From Lamellibrachia columna (Eukaryota; Annelida; Polychaeta; Sabellida; Siboglinidae): a stretch of 64,000 bases of DNA. A program made the position numbers and the translations under genes. Below the pieces are notes generated by a model. The model saw nothing but the letters and a program-made list of their open reading frames with translations, searched no databases and was not told where the DNA came from. Every line of letters begins with the position of its first letter. Position 1 is the stretch's first letter. This document shows positions 1 through 32,200 of the stretch, one piece after another. Where the stretch lies: NCBI GenBank assembly GCA_963662155.1, contig OY759271.1, forward strand, positions 37,305,845 through 37,369,844, given 5' to 3'.

Positions 1-375
1 GTGTACATATGTATATGTTTACATCTGTATCTGTGTACATCTGCTGCGTACATCTGTATCTGTGTACATCTTTATATGTGTACATATGTATATGTGTACA
101 TCTGTATCTGTGTACATCTGTATCTGTGTAATCTGATGCGTACATCTGTATCTGTGTACATCTGTATCTGTGTACATCTGTATCTGTGTACATCTGTATA
201 TGTGTACATCTGTATCTGTGTACATCTGTATCTGTGTACATCTGTATCTGCGTACATCTGTATCTGCGTACATCTGTATCTGCGTACATCTGTATCTGTG
301 TACATCTGTATCTGTGTACATCTGTATCTGTGTACATCTGTATCTGTGTACATCTGTATCTGAGTACATCTGTAT
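1..375. repeat. 16-bp minisatellite, TGTGTACATCTGTATC-like
   Basis: About 23 tandem copies of a 16-bp unit (TGTGTACATCTGTATC) with scattered substitutions such as TGCGTACATC. The open frames across it are an effect of the repeat and are not evidence of coding. It lies beyond the last visible exon of the prolyl hydroxylase gene and may sit in a further intron of it. Confidence 0.9.
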
Positions 376-474
376 CTGTGTACACCTGCTGCGTGCATCT
401 GTACTCTCAGGTCTTCTGTTCCAGTGGCCGGACTTATCCAGTTTTTTCTCTTAACGAAATATAGTAGTTTTTCT

Positions 475-648
475 TCATCCTTAACCCCTACTTGTTTTCT
501 GACCCAGATCTTTTCTTCATCCTTAACCCCTACTTGTTTTCTGACCCAGGTCTTTTCTTCATCCTTAACCCCTACTTGTTTTCTGACCCAGATATTTTCT
601 TCATCCTTAACCCCTACTTGTTTTCTGACCCAGATCTTGGTCTGTCTC
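475..648. repeat. 42-bp tandem repeat, 4 copies
   Basis: Four near-identical 42-bp units; the motif TTAACCCCTACTTG recurs at 481, 523, 565 and 607. Each unit ends in a pyrimidine run and GACCCAG, which resembles a 3' splice site on the plus strand. No plus-strand gene was recognised here. Confidence 0.85.
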
Positions 649-843
649 CGCGTTTCGAATCTGCGGATTCGAACTGAGATCTTTTCGCGTCACTGTAATA
701 ATGAACTCACCGACCGATTTCTTCATTAACATTGTAAAATTTGTGCAACCATTGAAAAAACCTTCCCAAATTAGTTTTCTGCATCAAAGAGTCAGGCTAT
801 CATATTTAGTTAACGTGCACCGATAGAGCAATGGCCGACATAC

Positions 844-7911
<7,068 letters not shown>

Positions 7912-9441
7912 CGTCAGATTGGTGTCAACTCGTCGAGTTCATACAACTGGAACCGGCTGCGATGACGGTCACGCATAAACTCCAGTAACGGCAGTATAAC
8001 CAGAACCCACAGTGTTCGAACTTAATAATAATGTTGAGTTATTGGTCACTGCAAACTTGCGAAATGTCCACGCGGTTCCCCTCGGTGTAGTGATGGCGCA
8101 ATTGTCATAGGATCGTCACAGAACAGCGATCCGTCCACGAGCTTGCAGCAAATGACGTGGATTCGTAAACGTGTAAACGTATAGCGGTCCTCGACTACCA
8201 ACTACAGACTGTTGTTGAAAATCAATTTGTTCTCACGAACGAAGAATGGTTTCTTTTCACTCGACCACCATCTGCTGCCGGGCGGGTTGCGTAACAATTC
8301 GATCACAGCGCCGGCGATGAGTCGGTCTCGAAAACCGGGCGGAGGACGCTCGACACCATTGTATGTACGTGATCAGTTTTATAGGTAGGATATATTAAGA
8401 CAACATTTGTACAATTAATTGAGTTATTGCTACATATTTAGAAAAGGACATTGAATCGAGGCGCGTGATGTGGCTAATTTTTCGGAGATAAAGACAACCA
8501 CTCAATGAATTTGCAACATATACTTTATATATCCACAGAAACACGGATATTGTATTGCCCCAAAATAGGCAGCGGATGTATGGATCTTACACTGTCTACG
8601 TTTCTCTTTATACCATGTGTAAGGTGCTATAGGGGTCCACGATTTCGTTGAACAAACACCCAGTTTGTATTAACAGATTGTATGGGTGGCAGGCTTTGGA
8701 CTCAATCCGTTATTTAATCACACCAGCCAAAAAAAGACCATAATTAATGAAAACCATCATATTCATTGCTACAAACTTCGCTTTGTATAGGAACATGTCG
8801 AATGATGAGTTCAGGTCGTACCATGTCACGGTGACCGTTTGATTGCTCAACCATCGCCGATGTAGGACCAAGTACAGTGCATCCAAATTCATCGCACGCG
8901 ATAATATCATTTTGACATTACGTGATTTATCTGATCTCCAATTAAGTATTTTGATCATCCACAAGATCACACAAGTTCGTGGTTCGGCAACAGACTAACT
9001 ATTGATTTAAGGTCGTGATCTTAATAATTATATATGTCTACAACATCTCTGATTTGGTTTACTTGAACATATGGTACCACTTTTGGTCAAATTGTGGATG
9101 TATCAAGTATTCTCAACCGACCCCTATTAAAGTTGTCTGCCTTGTATGAACGTTATTTTCAATAGCACATTTCTGCATGGTTTAACCACATGGTTTAACC
9201 ACATGGTTTAATCACATGGTGTCAGTCAGTCATGCGAGCAAAAATAATTCATATATATTTGCACAGTTTTTAAGCAGACCTATTGATACCAATGTCTTAA
9301 AATATTGGTTAATTCTGTTACCGTATATTAGGAGTTCATTGAAATATATGTGCAATATCATTGTGCTATCGTTGAGCGTGTAAGCGTTAATAAAACGTGG
9401 AGTCAAATACAGCGCATACATTACTCGATTTCTAAAGCAGA

Positions 9442-9444
<3 letters not shown>

Positions 9445-9518
<74 letters not shown>

Positions 9519-9538
9519 TGTGTGTGTGTGTGTGTGTC
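9445..9538. repeat. (GT)n/(GTGC)n microsatellite
   Basis: GT dinucleotides flank a central GTGC tetranucleotide block. No coding content. Confidence 0.95.
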
Positions 9539-9784
9539 AAAATATTGATTCAGGGTCGTGATCGTATGTTCGATCATCTGCGTAAACACGTACGTTTGGT
9601 CTCCTCTTGTCCACCTGGTGGCCGTATTGTCAAACAATCCTTTAGACGTTTTTCATAACTAAGATATTTCAGTTCTGGAAGCAGCTCAGTTGTACCTCAT
9701 GTGTACCTCATGTGTACCTCATCAAATTGTCTTCAGCTTATTGATCTTCTTCTAACAATATCGACGGACGTTTGGCAAGATGCG

Positions 9785-9905
9785 CGGGGTGGGAGGTTGG
9801 TCCTAAACATTGGTAGGAGGTGGGAGGTTGGTCCTAAACATTGGTGGGAGGTGGGAGGTTGGTCCTAAACATTGATGGGAGGTGGGAGGTTGATCTCAAC
9901 AATAG
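9785..9905. repeat. Short minisatellite, GGGAGGTTGGTCCTAAACAT unit
   Basis: Four degenerate copies of a roughly 30-bp G-rich unit downstream of the lysozyme gene. Confidence 0.8.
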
Positions 9906-10358
9906 GTGGGAGTGTTGGGAGTGGTGGGAGATGGGAGGTTGAGACCACTGCCACAAACTCCTCAATGTGGCCTCCATGCATGTATGTAACACTCTAAATA
10001 AGGCCTGAGTGTTACGTTTTACGTGGAGTATAGTTAGCTCTTTATTGTTAATCGACAGTTCTGACAATTAACCCGACAGTTTGACTAGCTTTGAAGTCGC
10101 AATCCCACATTGCTAAGAGACAGCTTTATCTGCAAGAAGTGTTACCTCTAAGTTTTTGTTCAACCACGTACATAATATACTAACAGTAGAACAAACACTG
10201 TAGCGATACTTCTTTTATTGCACACAAAACAGCATAACTCGCTAGGTGAGAACCAATGTCTCTATATTCTAGCAGAGGGCGCTAACATGCGCGCCCTTTT
10301 CATTTTCCCGGTAGGTGGCGATGTCGCCTCTGCAGATATCCAGCACCACAACTTTGTC

Positions 10359-22187
<11,829 letters not shown>

Positions 22188-23225
22188 GGAGAATGATAAC
22201 CCGTTGTTTTCAACACCAAGTGGTGTAAAAGGAGAAGAAACGTTTGACAGAGGATACTCGCACTGCCTTCCAAGAGGTAACTGATGGTCAACTTCAGGAA
22301 GGGTAAACAACGTTTCTGAGCCCTCCATGTCATAAGTCCACTCAAGCTGAGGGAAATGACCACACCTATTACACGACGACGACGACGAATGTTTATTGAT
22401 TTGCATTAGATTTTGAAGTTGGTATAGAGAAGACAATATCACGTTAGTAATCGACCGAAGAAACAATTATTAATTTCATTAATAATATCACATCATGTCT
22501 TAATATATTATTATAACTACCTGATAGTCATCACATACCCAATATCAAATTACTCGTTATGTTTTTATTCTTTGATGCATATTTCTAGACTTAAGACTGC
22601 TTAAATGAGGTCATTCAGAAAAGCATGGTTATAACTTAAGTAAATGCGGTCATTCAGAGGAGCATGTGTATATAACTTAACAGAGAAGTATGGGAATAAC
22701 TTTAGTAAACGTTGTGGAGACCAACCAATTTTGCACAAACATAAAATAACCAACAAAGTTATCAGGTTTCCCGAAACGACCGACTTGCTGGCTGTGCTTT
22801 TGAGGAGACAATTGTACCCGCGCTGTCATCTAATGTCATGTCATATGCCAACGTGTCCACCCACACATAAACTATCAGTTGTAGCAAAATGTTCAGATAA
22901 AGCAACGTGAAAGCATGTAGATTTGTCCTTTCAGTGAAGTTGCTATTATTTCCTTAACATGTATCTCAAGTGTATTAACATGATGATCATGGAGGTTTTG
23001 TAAAGCTATTTTTTTGTCTTGGTTATTTGCAAAAGGCCGAACAAAGCAAACACAGTACAGTACGTCTCACATACAAACTTTAATACAAACATTCAGACGG
23101 AAGCATATTATTTTACCAACAGCGCACTTTACGGTGTATTATGCCACTGGCAAATATGCATTTAGTGAACAAACATGCATCAACTAGCTGAATTTTTCTT
23201 GCCGAGTAACACATCTGTGCTGTAG

Positions 23226-26200
23226 CTAATCCCTCGATTTCTGCTTCGTCTTGGCCCGCGACGACGTAGAGTTTCGGCGGCTATTCCTACTATTTGTCGA
23301 CGTTTTCAACCGAGACGAGTCTAAGCCGGACTGTTTGCCGACTTTGGTCGCTGAACGGCGCGAATCGTTGCCTACCCAATCTCTACTGCTGCTCGCGCTG
23401 GATAAATGGGCTGCAAAAGCGAAGACAAATGTTTCACACTGAACTTGTGAGCAGCAATGCTAAAAAACGATTCCATAAAGTGGAATAGAAATGAATAACA
23501 AATCTGTGTTGATCAAATAAGGTACTGAATATTAAGTATTGGTTTGTTCAATGGCAACCTACGACCGTGCTTGGTACTCTCACTGGGTAATTGTAGTGAC
23601 TGACAATTTTAATATTCAGACCATCACCAAACATATAATGTGATATTTCGTACGCACCAATAAAGGCATCCGTGATGTATTCTTGGTCTTTCAACAAAGG
23701 GACGTATTTTGGTACGTCATCGTCATCTCCTCCTGCAACAATATTAAATGCTATTAATTACAACGACCAGAAATGTGCCGATTTACACGCATTTATTTAA
23801 AGGTTCCTGTTCAATTCGATGTTTTTCATTCCTCCTGTGTCAGACTTATTTCGCGAAAAACACAACCCATCTAATACCCATATCGACATGCTAGCTCGCT
23901 TAACCAATTTTATTGAGTTTTGGTGAAATCATCGGGTCAAACTACTACGTTATTTTTTACCAAATCCGGCCAAAACTCGGCGGGCAAACAACAATCTATT
24001 CACATTTTCACACGTTATCCGATCTGACGATTAAGGTAAAGGATTTCAAGAGATTCAACAAGATTTGACAAGATTGCCATCCAAACCAAAGGCCCAGATG
24101 GCAAGTGGACAAGGAAGCCATTGGCTTATCGAGGGTCCAACATTTTTTATCTAGGTGTAATCCGCCCTCCTGAGATATGTGTCAACCTTATTTTTAAACA
24201 TATTCACGCTGCCAGCAGTTACATATTCACGCTGCCAACAGTTACATATTCACGCTGCCAGCAGTTACATATTCACTCTGCCAGCAGTTACATATCCACG
24301 CTGCCAACAGTTACATATTCACTCTGCCAACAGTTACATATTCACGCTGCCAGCAGTTACATATTCACGCTGCCAGCAGTTACATATTCACGCTGCCAGC
24401 AGTTACATATCCACGCTGCCAGCAGTTACATATTCACTCTGCCAGCAGTTACATATCCACGCTGCCAACAGTTACATATTCACTCTGCCAACAGTTACAT
24501 ATTCACGCTGCCAGCAGTTACATATTCACGCTGCCAGCAGTTACATATTCACGCTGCCAGCAGTTACATATTCACGCTGCCAGCAGTTACATATTCACGC
24601 TGCCAGCAGTTACATATTCACTCTGCCAGCAGTTACATATTCACGCTGCCAGCAGTTACATATTCACTCTGCCAACAGTTACATATTCACGCTGCCAGCA
24701 GTTACATATCCACGCTGCCAGCAGTTACATATTCACGCTGCCAGCAGTTACATATTCACGCTGCCAGCAGTTACATATTCACGCTGCCAGCAGTTACATA
24801 TTCACGCTGCCAGCAGTTACATATTCACGCTGCCAGCAGTTACATATTCACGCTGCCAACAGTTACATATTCACGCTGCCAGCAGTTACATATTCACGCT
24901 GCCAGCAGTTACACAGTCGGTAATTTGTTCCATTCATTGATTGTCCTCTGTGAGAACGAGTACTCCCTAATACCCAATCTACACTGATCCTTTACTAATG
25001 TTACCTCCTCCGTGTCCTCTAGTTCTAATATCTTTCTTGAGTGAGAAAAAACATATCTATCAAAATGTTCATACCCATTCAATATCTTAAAAACTTCAAT
25101 TATATCTCCTCTTAACCTCCTTGTCTCTATGGTTGTTAAAACACATTCTTTCAGTCGTTCTTCATAACTGAGGTCTCTCAGTTCTGGTATAATTTTAGTT
25201 GCTCTCCTCTGTATTCTTTCAAGCGTATCTATATAATTGTTTACGATATGGTCTCCAAGTTTGTATACAGTACTCTAAATGAGGCCTAACTATTGTTCTA
25301 TACATAGGTATAATTAACCTGTTCTCCTTGTATGTTATATTTCTCCTAATTAACCCAAGCATTTGATTACTCTTTGAAGCTGCAATATCACACTGCTCAG
25401 AAACTTTCATATGAGCACTTACTGTAAATCCTAAGTCATTTTCTTTTACAGTAGTACCAAGAACAGTATCTCCCATTTTGTAGTTTACACCCAAGTTCCT
25501 ATGTCCTGTCTGTGGGCATTTACATTTCCCAAAATTGTATAACATCTTCCATTTGTCACATCATTTAACTAATTTATCTAGATCGTTTTGTAAATGTTGT
25601 ATATTACCATCACTGTTAACCCTTCTAAACACTTTTGTGTCATCCCGCAAATTTCAGTACGTGGCTTGTTATATTATCGTCCAAGTCATTGATATATATT
25701 AAGAATAATAAATGTCCTAATACTGATCCTTGTGGTACCCCACTCAAAACTTATTTCCAGTTTGAAACCTCCACATTTACCACATGCTGTCTTCTGTCAG
25801 TCAGCCATTGGTCTATCCAGTCGATTATGCCATCCCCGATACCATGGGCTTTTAATTTAAGTAGCAATCTTTGATATGACACTATCAAAATCTTTCTGAA
25901 AATCTAAGTATGTAATATTTACTGGTGATACCTCGTCTAGCCACTTAGTGATTTCTTCAAAAAATCATAACATACATGTTAAGCATGACCTCGCTTTTAG
26001 GAATCCGTGTTGATATGTATTTAATAAGTTATGCCTAATAAGGAAGTCCACCATATGGTCTTTGATTAACCTTTCTAATAATTTACAAATCCCCAATGTT
26101 AAACTCACTGGTCTGTATTCTCTGATTTAATTCTCGAACCCTTTTTAAATAATGTATGATGTTTGTTTCTTTCCATTCAACAGGAACCACACCCTCTTGT

Positions 26201-29200
26201 AATGACAAGTTGAACACTCTTGCAAGTAGTACACTAATTTGCTCTACTGTTTCCATGAGTAGTTTTGGAGGAATCCCATCCACTTCCGGTGATTTGTAAT
26301 CCTTCATTGCCTTTATTTTCTAAGCTACCATTTCTGGAGTTACAACTAACGGACCTAAATAGTCCAATTAACTGCTCTAAATAGTCCAATTACCTGGTAG
26401 ATGTTAACGAAGGTTAATAAACACTCTTTTATTAATCCGACTGGAAGTGTTAAAGTATAAAATGCGATCACACACATACATAACAGTTCGTTCTAGAAAC
26501 ATAATTTCAATTTGTCCTATGTTTAGTTCGCGTTGTCCAATTTAACTGTACATTGTAATCGAATGTGTGAATACATACAATGATGCGATTATATAATTGG
26601 CTAATATGTGCGAATATATTGCATAATCGTCTGGACTGCGTTCAAATCAACAGGATTATCATTCAGTTTATAATTAGTTATACAATATGTAACTTTAAAA
26701 ATAGGATCATTATTGTTAGAAATCGTAAGAAAACGCAGGGTAAACGTGTGACGGGTAACGCAGGGTAAACGTGTGACGGGTAACGCAGGGTAAACGTGTG
26801 ACGGGTAAGGAGGTTGAGTAATGACATATTCCAGCGAGCTACATTTAATTTCGGTCTGCATTAACATCTCACAAATGTGCATGTTGGTAAAGAAAATATA
26901 ATAATAATAGTGACGACGACGATGATGACAATTATTATTATTACTGTTGATCATCATCATCATCATCATTATCACCATTATTACTGCTATCATTGTTGAA
27001 CGGAATTATTGGCGCGTTGTAAAGCCACATCTTGTTTTTGTCGCATGCAGAATGCACTCATCTAACGGGGGACTTACTTTCCACTCGGAGCAATACAAGT
27101 CGTTCTCTCTCCTGCAGCAGTTCACTGGCGTAGCGATATGGAAGTTCACTTAGATGCTTCACGTGACCGTGTTCATCCGAGAGTTCCACCTCCACTGAAA
27201 ATAGAACAAGCAGCATCGAGGCTGGTCATTTCACGCGAGGTGCTGGAATTGACAGTTTATACAGTGGACCCCGCTTACTAGAATCACGGAAAACATAACC
27301 ATCCGTTTAGTAGAATCAAAATGGCTGGGACGGAATCATACATATTCCCGCTTTACAAAATCAGGTCCGCCGCTTAGTAGAATCAAATACACGAAAACGA
27401 TACTTTGCAGCACGAAATAAAATGTTTTTCTGGAAGACCCTAAGCCTTCTTGACATAAACTGATATATTATTGAATGTAGCCATTGCAACGCGGACACGT
27501 TCTTGCGAAATTTACGGACCTAAGTTTCGAATTTCATGTATCTAAGAAAATGTGTCGTTCGAGAAAACCAATTTACATAATTTCATAGCTACTATGCAGG
27601 AATTCAGTGAGGACAAAATGAAACCATATTGTTTGAGTCTGTTTGAATCCTTTTTTTTATTCGCTTAACATAGTCAAATTGCTCTGGATTGAAATGACCC
27701 TGTTAAGAGGAGTCTGTATTAATAAGCCTGGCCTATCTAACCACTGATCTACATAGTACATAGATCTCATCAGGGTATTTAACACGACACGACTTGGTAA
27801 CAGCGGGGACAGACAAGGTCAGGCCGACGTCCACAATACCATGTGGGATCAAAAGATTACTACGTAATTCGCCAACGCTGGTTAAACCGGCTCAATGGTA
27901 ATCAACACCAAACTATTAAAGAACCGTTTGTCTGAGATTAAGGCAGACCAGTAGTTTTCTTTTTCCATAGATTCTGCTCCGATTTAAGCTAGTAAGATCA
28001 TAGCAGTCTCTCTACAACTTAGAATCACGGAGACTGACACAGCAAACATTGAAAATTATACAGACGTTCGTCGATTGAAGCCTGCGCTGAATTCTGATTT
28101 TGAAAATGTCTGACAATGTGAGCAACAACATTCTCTGGCAGAGGACCAAACACTTGAAGTGGAGACGGAAATCAAGAAAATTTAGGTTGGCTGGACATTC
28201 ATTTAGAAAACCCCCATTCAAACGCGGAAACGCAAAGCGAAGGGGGAAAGATAGCCTAGAGACACCTGGTGGCGAGAGGTTGGAGAAGAACTGAAGAAGA
28301 GGAGCTACACATAGCACGAACTAACAAAGATGGCTCCCAGCTAACACTAGATTTAGTATATGTATAAATAAATAACTAAGTAAGTAAGTAAATAAGTAAG
28401 TAAGTAAGTAAGTAAGTAAGCAGTTTAGATTCCACACAATTCGATCTGTAAGTTCTGGTATAGAGACATCGGCCATGAACCACTCGCATGGAACATACCA
28501 CGGCTATCCAGCTTACTTGTTCTAATGTTTCGCGAGTACACCGTACTGTGCTACAACAAATCGATATTTTAGAAATGCGCTACCGCAGTATACAAATATG
28601 AGCTGTTAACGTAGAAAGTATTTTTTAGTTGATATTCATTACGGTGGTTGCGAAAACATCGCTAACGTGGGCCGACTTGTAATAAAGTTTGAAATACACC
28701 TTCAAATCACATTAACTGTACACGTGATCACCGAAATAACACAACACAGTCTACCCTGCCCTTAAATTGTCTGTGTGACTCCATCAAATGCGAAGTTTAA
28801 CTGCATAATTTCGGGGTTGTTAAAAACAACATTTTTTGGTGTTATTTTGATCGCAAAAATAAACGATGTTTTTGGAGGCACAAAATCAATGTACGACACT
28901 AAGCGAAAGAGCGTCTGACCTCCTCTCACATGAAACCAATTTAGTGCAGTGTATATCGAACATCGGTGTTTTGAGAACATCTGTTATAAATAAATACACA
29001 ACGATGCGATCGTGTTCGTGACGAGCCGGTCAACTTACTGTCGTTCGGACACTGACATTTCTCCCGGATATTGTCGAGCAACGAGATGCACCAACAGTTG
29101 GCGTTGAACACCTCATCTTTTTTATCTGAAGATGAAAACAACTAAATTAGTTTTCAGACCATTTTTATGGAACGTGACGACATTGAACAACAAGTATCTT

Positions 29201-32200
29201 GCAGTAAACAGACGTAATCCGAGATGGCATGGATATGTCACGAGGTACATTGGCCCGGCAAAAATCCTCCTCATCAAAAAGAGGAAGAAATCGATGGAAA
29301 ATATCAAAGAATGGACATAAATCGACTTCCACCAGACAGAAATGTCAAGGGACCGCCAAAGATGGAGACAGAAACAAGTGTTCCAGCAAGAACAACCAAT
29401 GATTACGGGATAGGTGATGCAAAACCGGACCGTAGTGTTAACGTGTCTGCACTACGCAGTAGTTTGCAGATGGCAAATCTACCGGTCGTAGCTACCGCTG
29501 TGTACACTAGCCTCGTTGTCATAGGTCGTAGCTACCGGTATGTACACTAGCCTCGTTGTCGTAGGTCGTAGATACCTCTATGTACACTATCCTCGTTGTC
29601 GTAGGTCGTAGCTACCTCTATGTACACTAGCCTCGTTGTCGTAGGTCGTAGCTACCTCTATGTACACTAGCCTCGTTGTCGAAGGTCGTAGCTACCGCTA
29701 TGTACACTAGCCTCGTTGTCGTAGGTCGTAGCTACCTCTATGTACACTAGCCTCGTTGTCGTAGGTCGTAGCTACCTCTATGTACACTAGCCTCGTTGAA
29801 AATGTCATGCTATTGCGCAATTGTTTTTAAATCCCACATTTCCGTCCACTGCAAATTTGATCTCCAATGATAGTTCAACATAACGGAATTAAGTTTGTTT
29901 TCTATTGTAGTCCTCTTGCTTTTAGTAACGTTGTAAGTACGACAGAAGTCGTATTTGTATTTTTCATAACCAGAAAAAGTCCGAATGTTATTGACGTCAA
30001 CAAGTAGGGTTTGCCAGCATTCGGACTGAATCTCGCAATGAAAACATATATTTGTTTCTCTACAGGGGGAGCAAGATCACCCCAATTGTAGAAGTGACCA
30101 AAACGAATCAATTGAGATGATATGGTCATGTGCTGAGAAGAGAAGATGGTTATGTCATAAGAATGGCACTAAGCATGAAGATGACGGGAAAGAGACCGAG
30201 AGGAAGGCCCGGGTACGGCACAGCAACATCAGCAACCACCTTGAGAGAACACCAGCCTCAAAGATGTAACAAGAACGGAACGGTACAAGAACCGTACATG
30301 ATGGAGGAGGTTGATCTCTTGCCACACTGACAGGAGTTCTAGTGTCACTTGAATTCCTAACTGGGGTATGGTCAGCTATGGTCAGCACGTGAGCAAATGA
30401 CGTTTCACCAAGTATGTGTTGTTAATGTTTGGTTTTTGACCTAAGTTAACCCTGGTATTCACTTCAAAACAAATCGCACCTATACAGAACTGCTTAAACA
30501 ATTCGAATTCTGTATCTGTTTTGTGTAGGCCGAGTATATATTTAGGCTTAAGTTAGTCCGGGACAAACAAAAGATATCCACCGTCATTCAAACTTCCAAA
30601 TGAATGCCATTGAACAGTGCATTAAAATAGTAGCCACATCGGCGGCGGAAAGTGCATTAATACAGTGTTTGCGATAACCTGAGTGGAATCAATGTGTGCA
30701 AGCATTAAAACTGTGCCAATGTCTCAGCGAGAACGCCACGGATTGTGCTGCAAATAGCAATCAGAGTGCTTGGTCTAGAGCCAAGGGGCGCGCGACATCA
30801 GGTTTAATTGAAGCTTGTTTGCGTACTTTGGCTTCGCCGGGAGCGCTCTTTGAATTTATTCGATAGCTTACGGCACATGCAAATAACACATGAGACATTA
30901 AGGCCAGGTAAATACGGCACTTCATCTGAAAATACGAACACCTCGTGGGCTGACACGGAATGCAACACCATTGCACAGTTAGACGACAAGACAAATTTAC
31001 GGACGACGTGACTTGTAAGATGTATTAAAAGGATATGCTTTGAATATGGAAAAGTAACGTCACGGTGAATAGAAGAGGCCACGTTATGACGACTCCTCAT
31101 GAAATATAAAATGCATCTTTTTGTAATATTTTATTCACACGATGATGCTGTATATGTGAATCCTGCAAATGTCCTGATAGTATCAACTGAAGTTTCTGAA
31201 GGCCTATTTTTCTCCCGTCTGCCATCTGTCGAGAACGAGGTCTCCGTCTACTTACGTGGCCAAAACACTTGAGTGAAATTAAATGATATCGGTACGCATA
31301 TCCAGATGAGTAAGTTTCTTTGGAAAACATTAGTCTTGGAAAAGGACTGACTTTTAATAATAAAATAATATAATTATGTATGTCATAGTTTCACAGACAT
31401 AATTTGGCATTCGTGTCAACAATGAAGCACTGAGAATAAATCGATTGATCAATAGCACGACGCTCCGTCGTGACTCAGGAGGCAGCCCACCGAATTGTTC
31501 GACAGACATTGTGTAAACCTTAATGGGCGATGTTTGGAAACACGTGTTTGTTAAGAGACATGGCAGGTACCTTTTATCTGGTGTGAATATAAAGGGAAGT
31601 AAGAGGTTGATTCTGCAAGAGAGCATGGGTTGAGATGTCACATGCCTTTGCACGCATTGCACGTTCTCATAAAGGTCTGCATATGCAGTTAGTTATTCGC
31701 AGTCGTGGCGCCACGTGCTGTGGTGGTATCGCAGTCGTGGCGCCACGTGCTGCGGTGGTATGGTTCTGTTTGTTCGGGAAATTTACAGCACTGGTCATAA
31801 AACCCCGTCGGCAGTAACGTCCCAACGATACAGTACCCGGGTTAGGCCATTGTAAACACAGTAAACGATATTGCCTCGGACTCGTCGATTTAAGTAATCC
31901 GCCTCCTTGCGTGGCATTTAATTAAACTCGGATTAGTCACGGTTGGCTGATTCGCTCGTGTTACATAAGTACAGCTTGCTTGTGCAAATACAGCCCGGTT
32001 TATTCAATTCCGACATGGTCTACATGCTTGGGTGCAGTGTTTGAACAATCTACAATTAACCGCCTTTGTAACGGCAGTGCTTAATCATAATCCTATAACT
32101 GGCTAACCCGTTCACGATTACAAAACCTGTAACACACCCTCGGTGGATTCATCTGCTAAAACGTTCCTCGTGCCTTCGAATGATATTTGATAAACGTTTA

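Larger units (their letters stand above)
7912..10358. other. Spacer between P4HA and lysozyme; nothing coding recognised
   Basis: This holds the upstream flank of P4HA (richer in CpG at about 8050-8350) and the downstream flank of the lysozyme gene. An AATAAA on the minus strand (10214-10219) is a good lysozyme polyadenylation signal. An 86-codon minus-strand frame at 8710-8970 resembles no family I know. Confidence 0.6.

Noticed and set aside
9230..9658. Possible coding frames around the GT/GTGC microsatellite
   Set aside because: The frames depend on the microsatellite and have no splice or domain support.
24121..24987. A 288-codon open frame, one of the longest in the window
   Set aside because: It is the 23-bp minisatellite, open in more than one frame, on the strand opposite the LINE it grew from.
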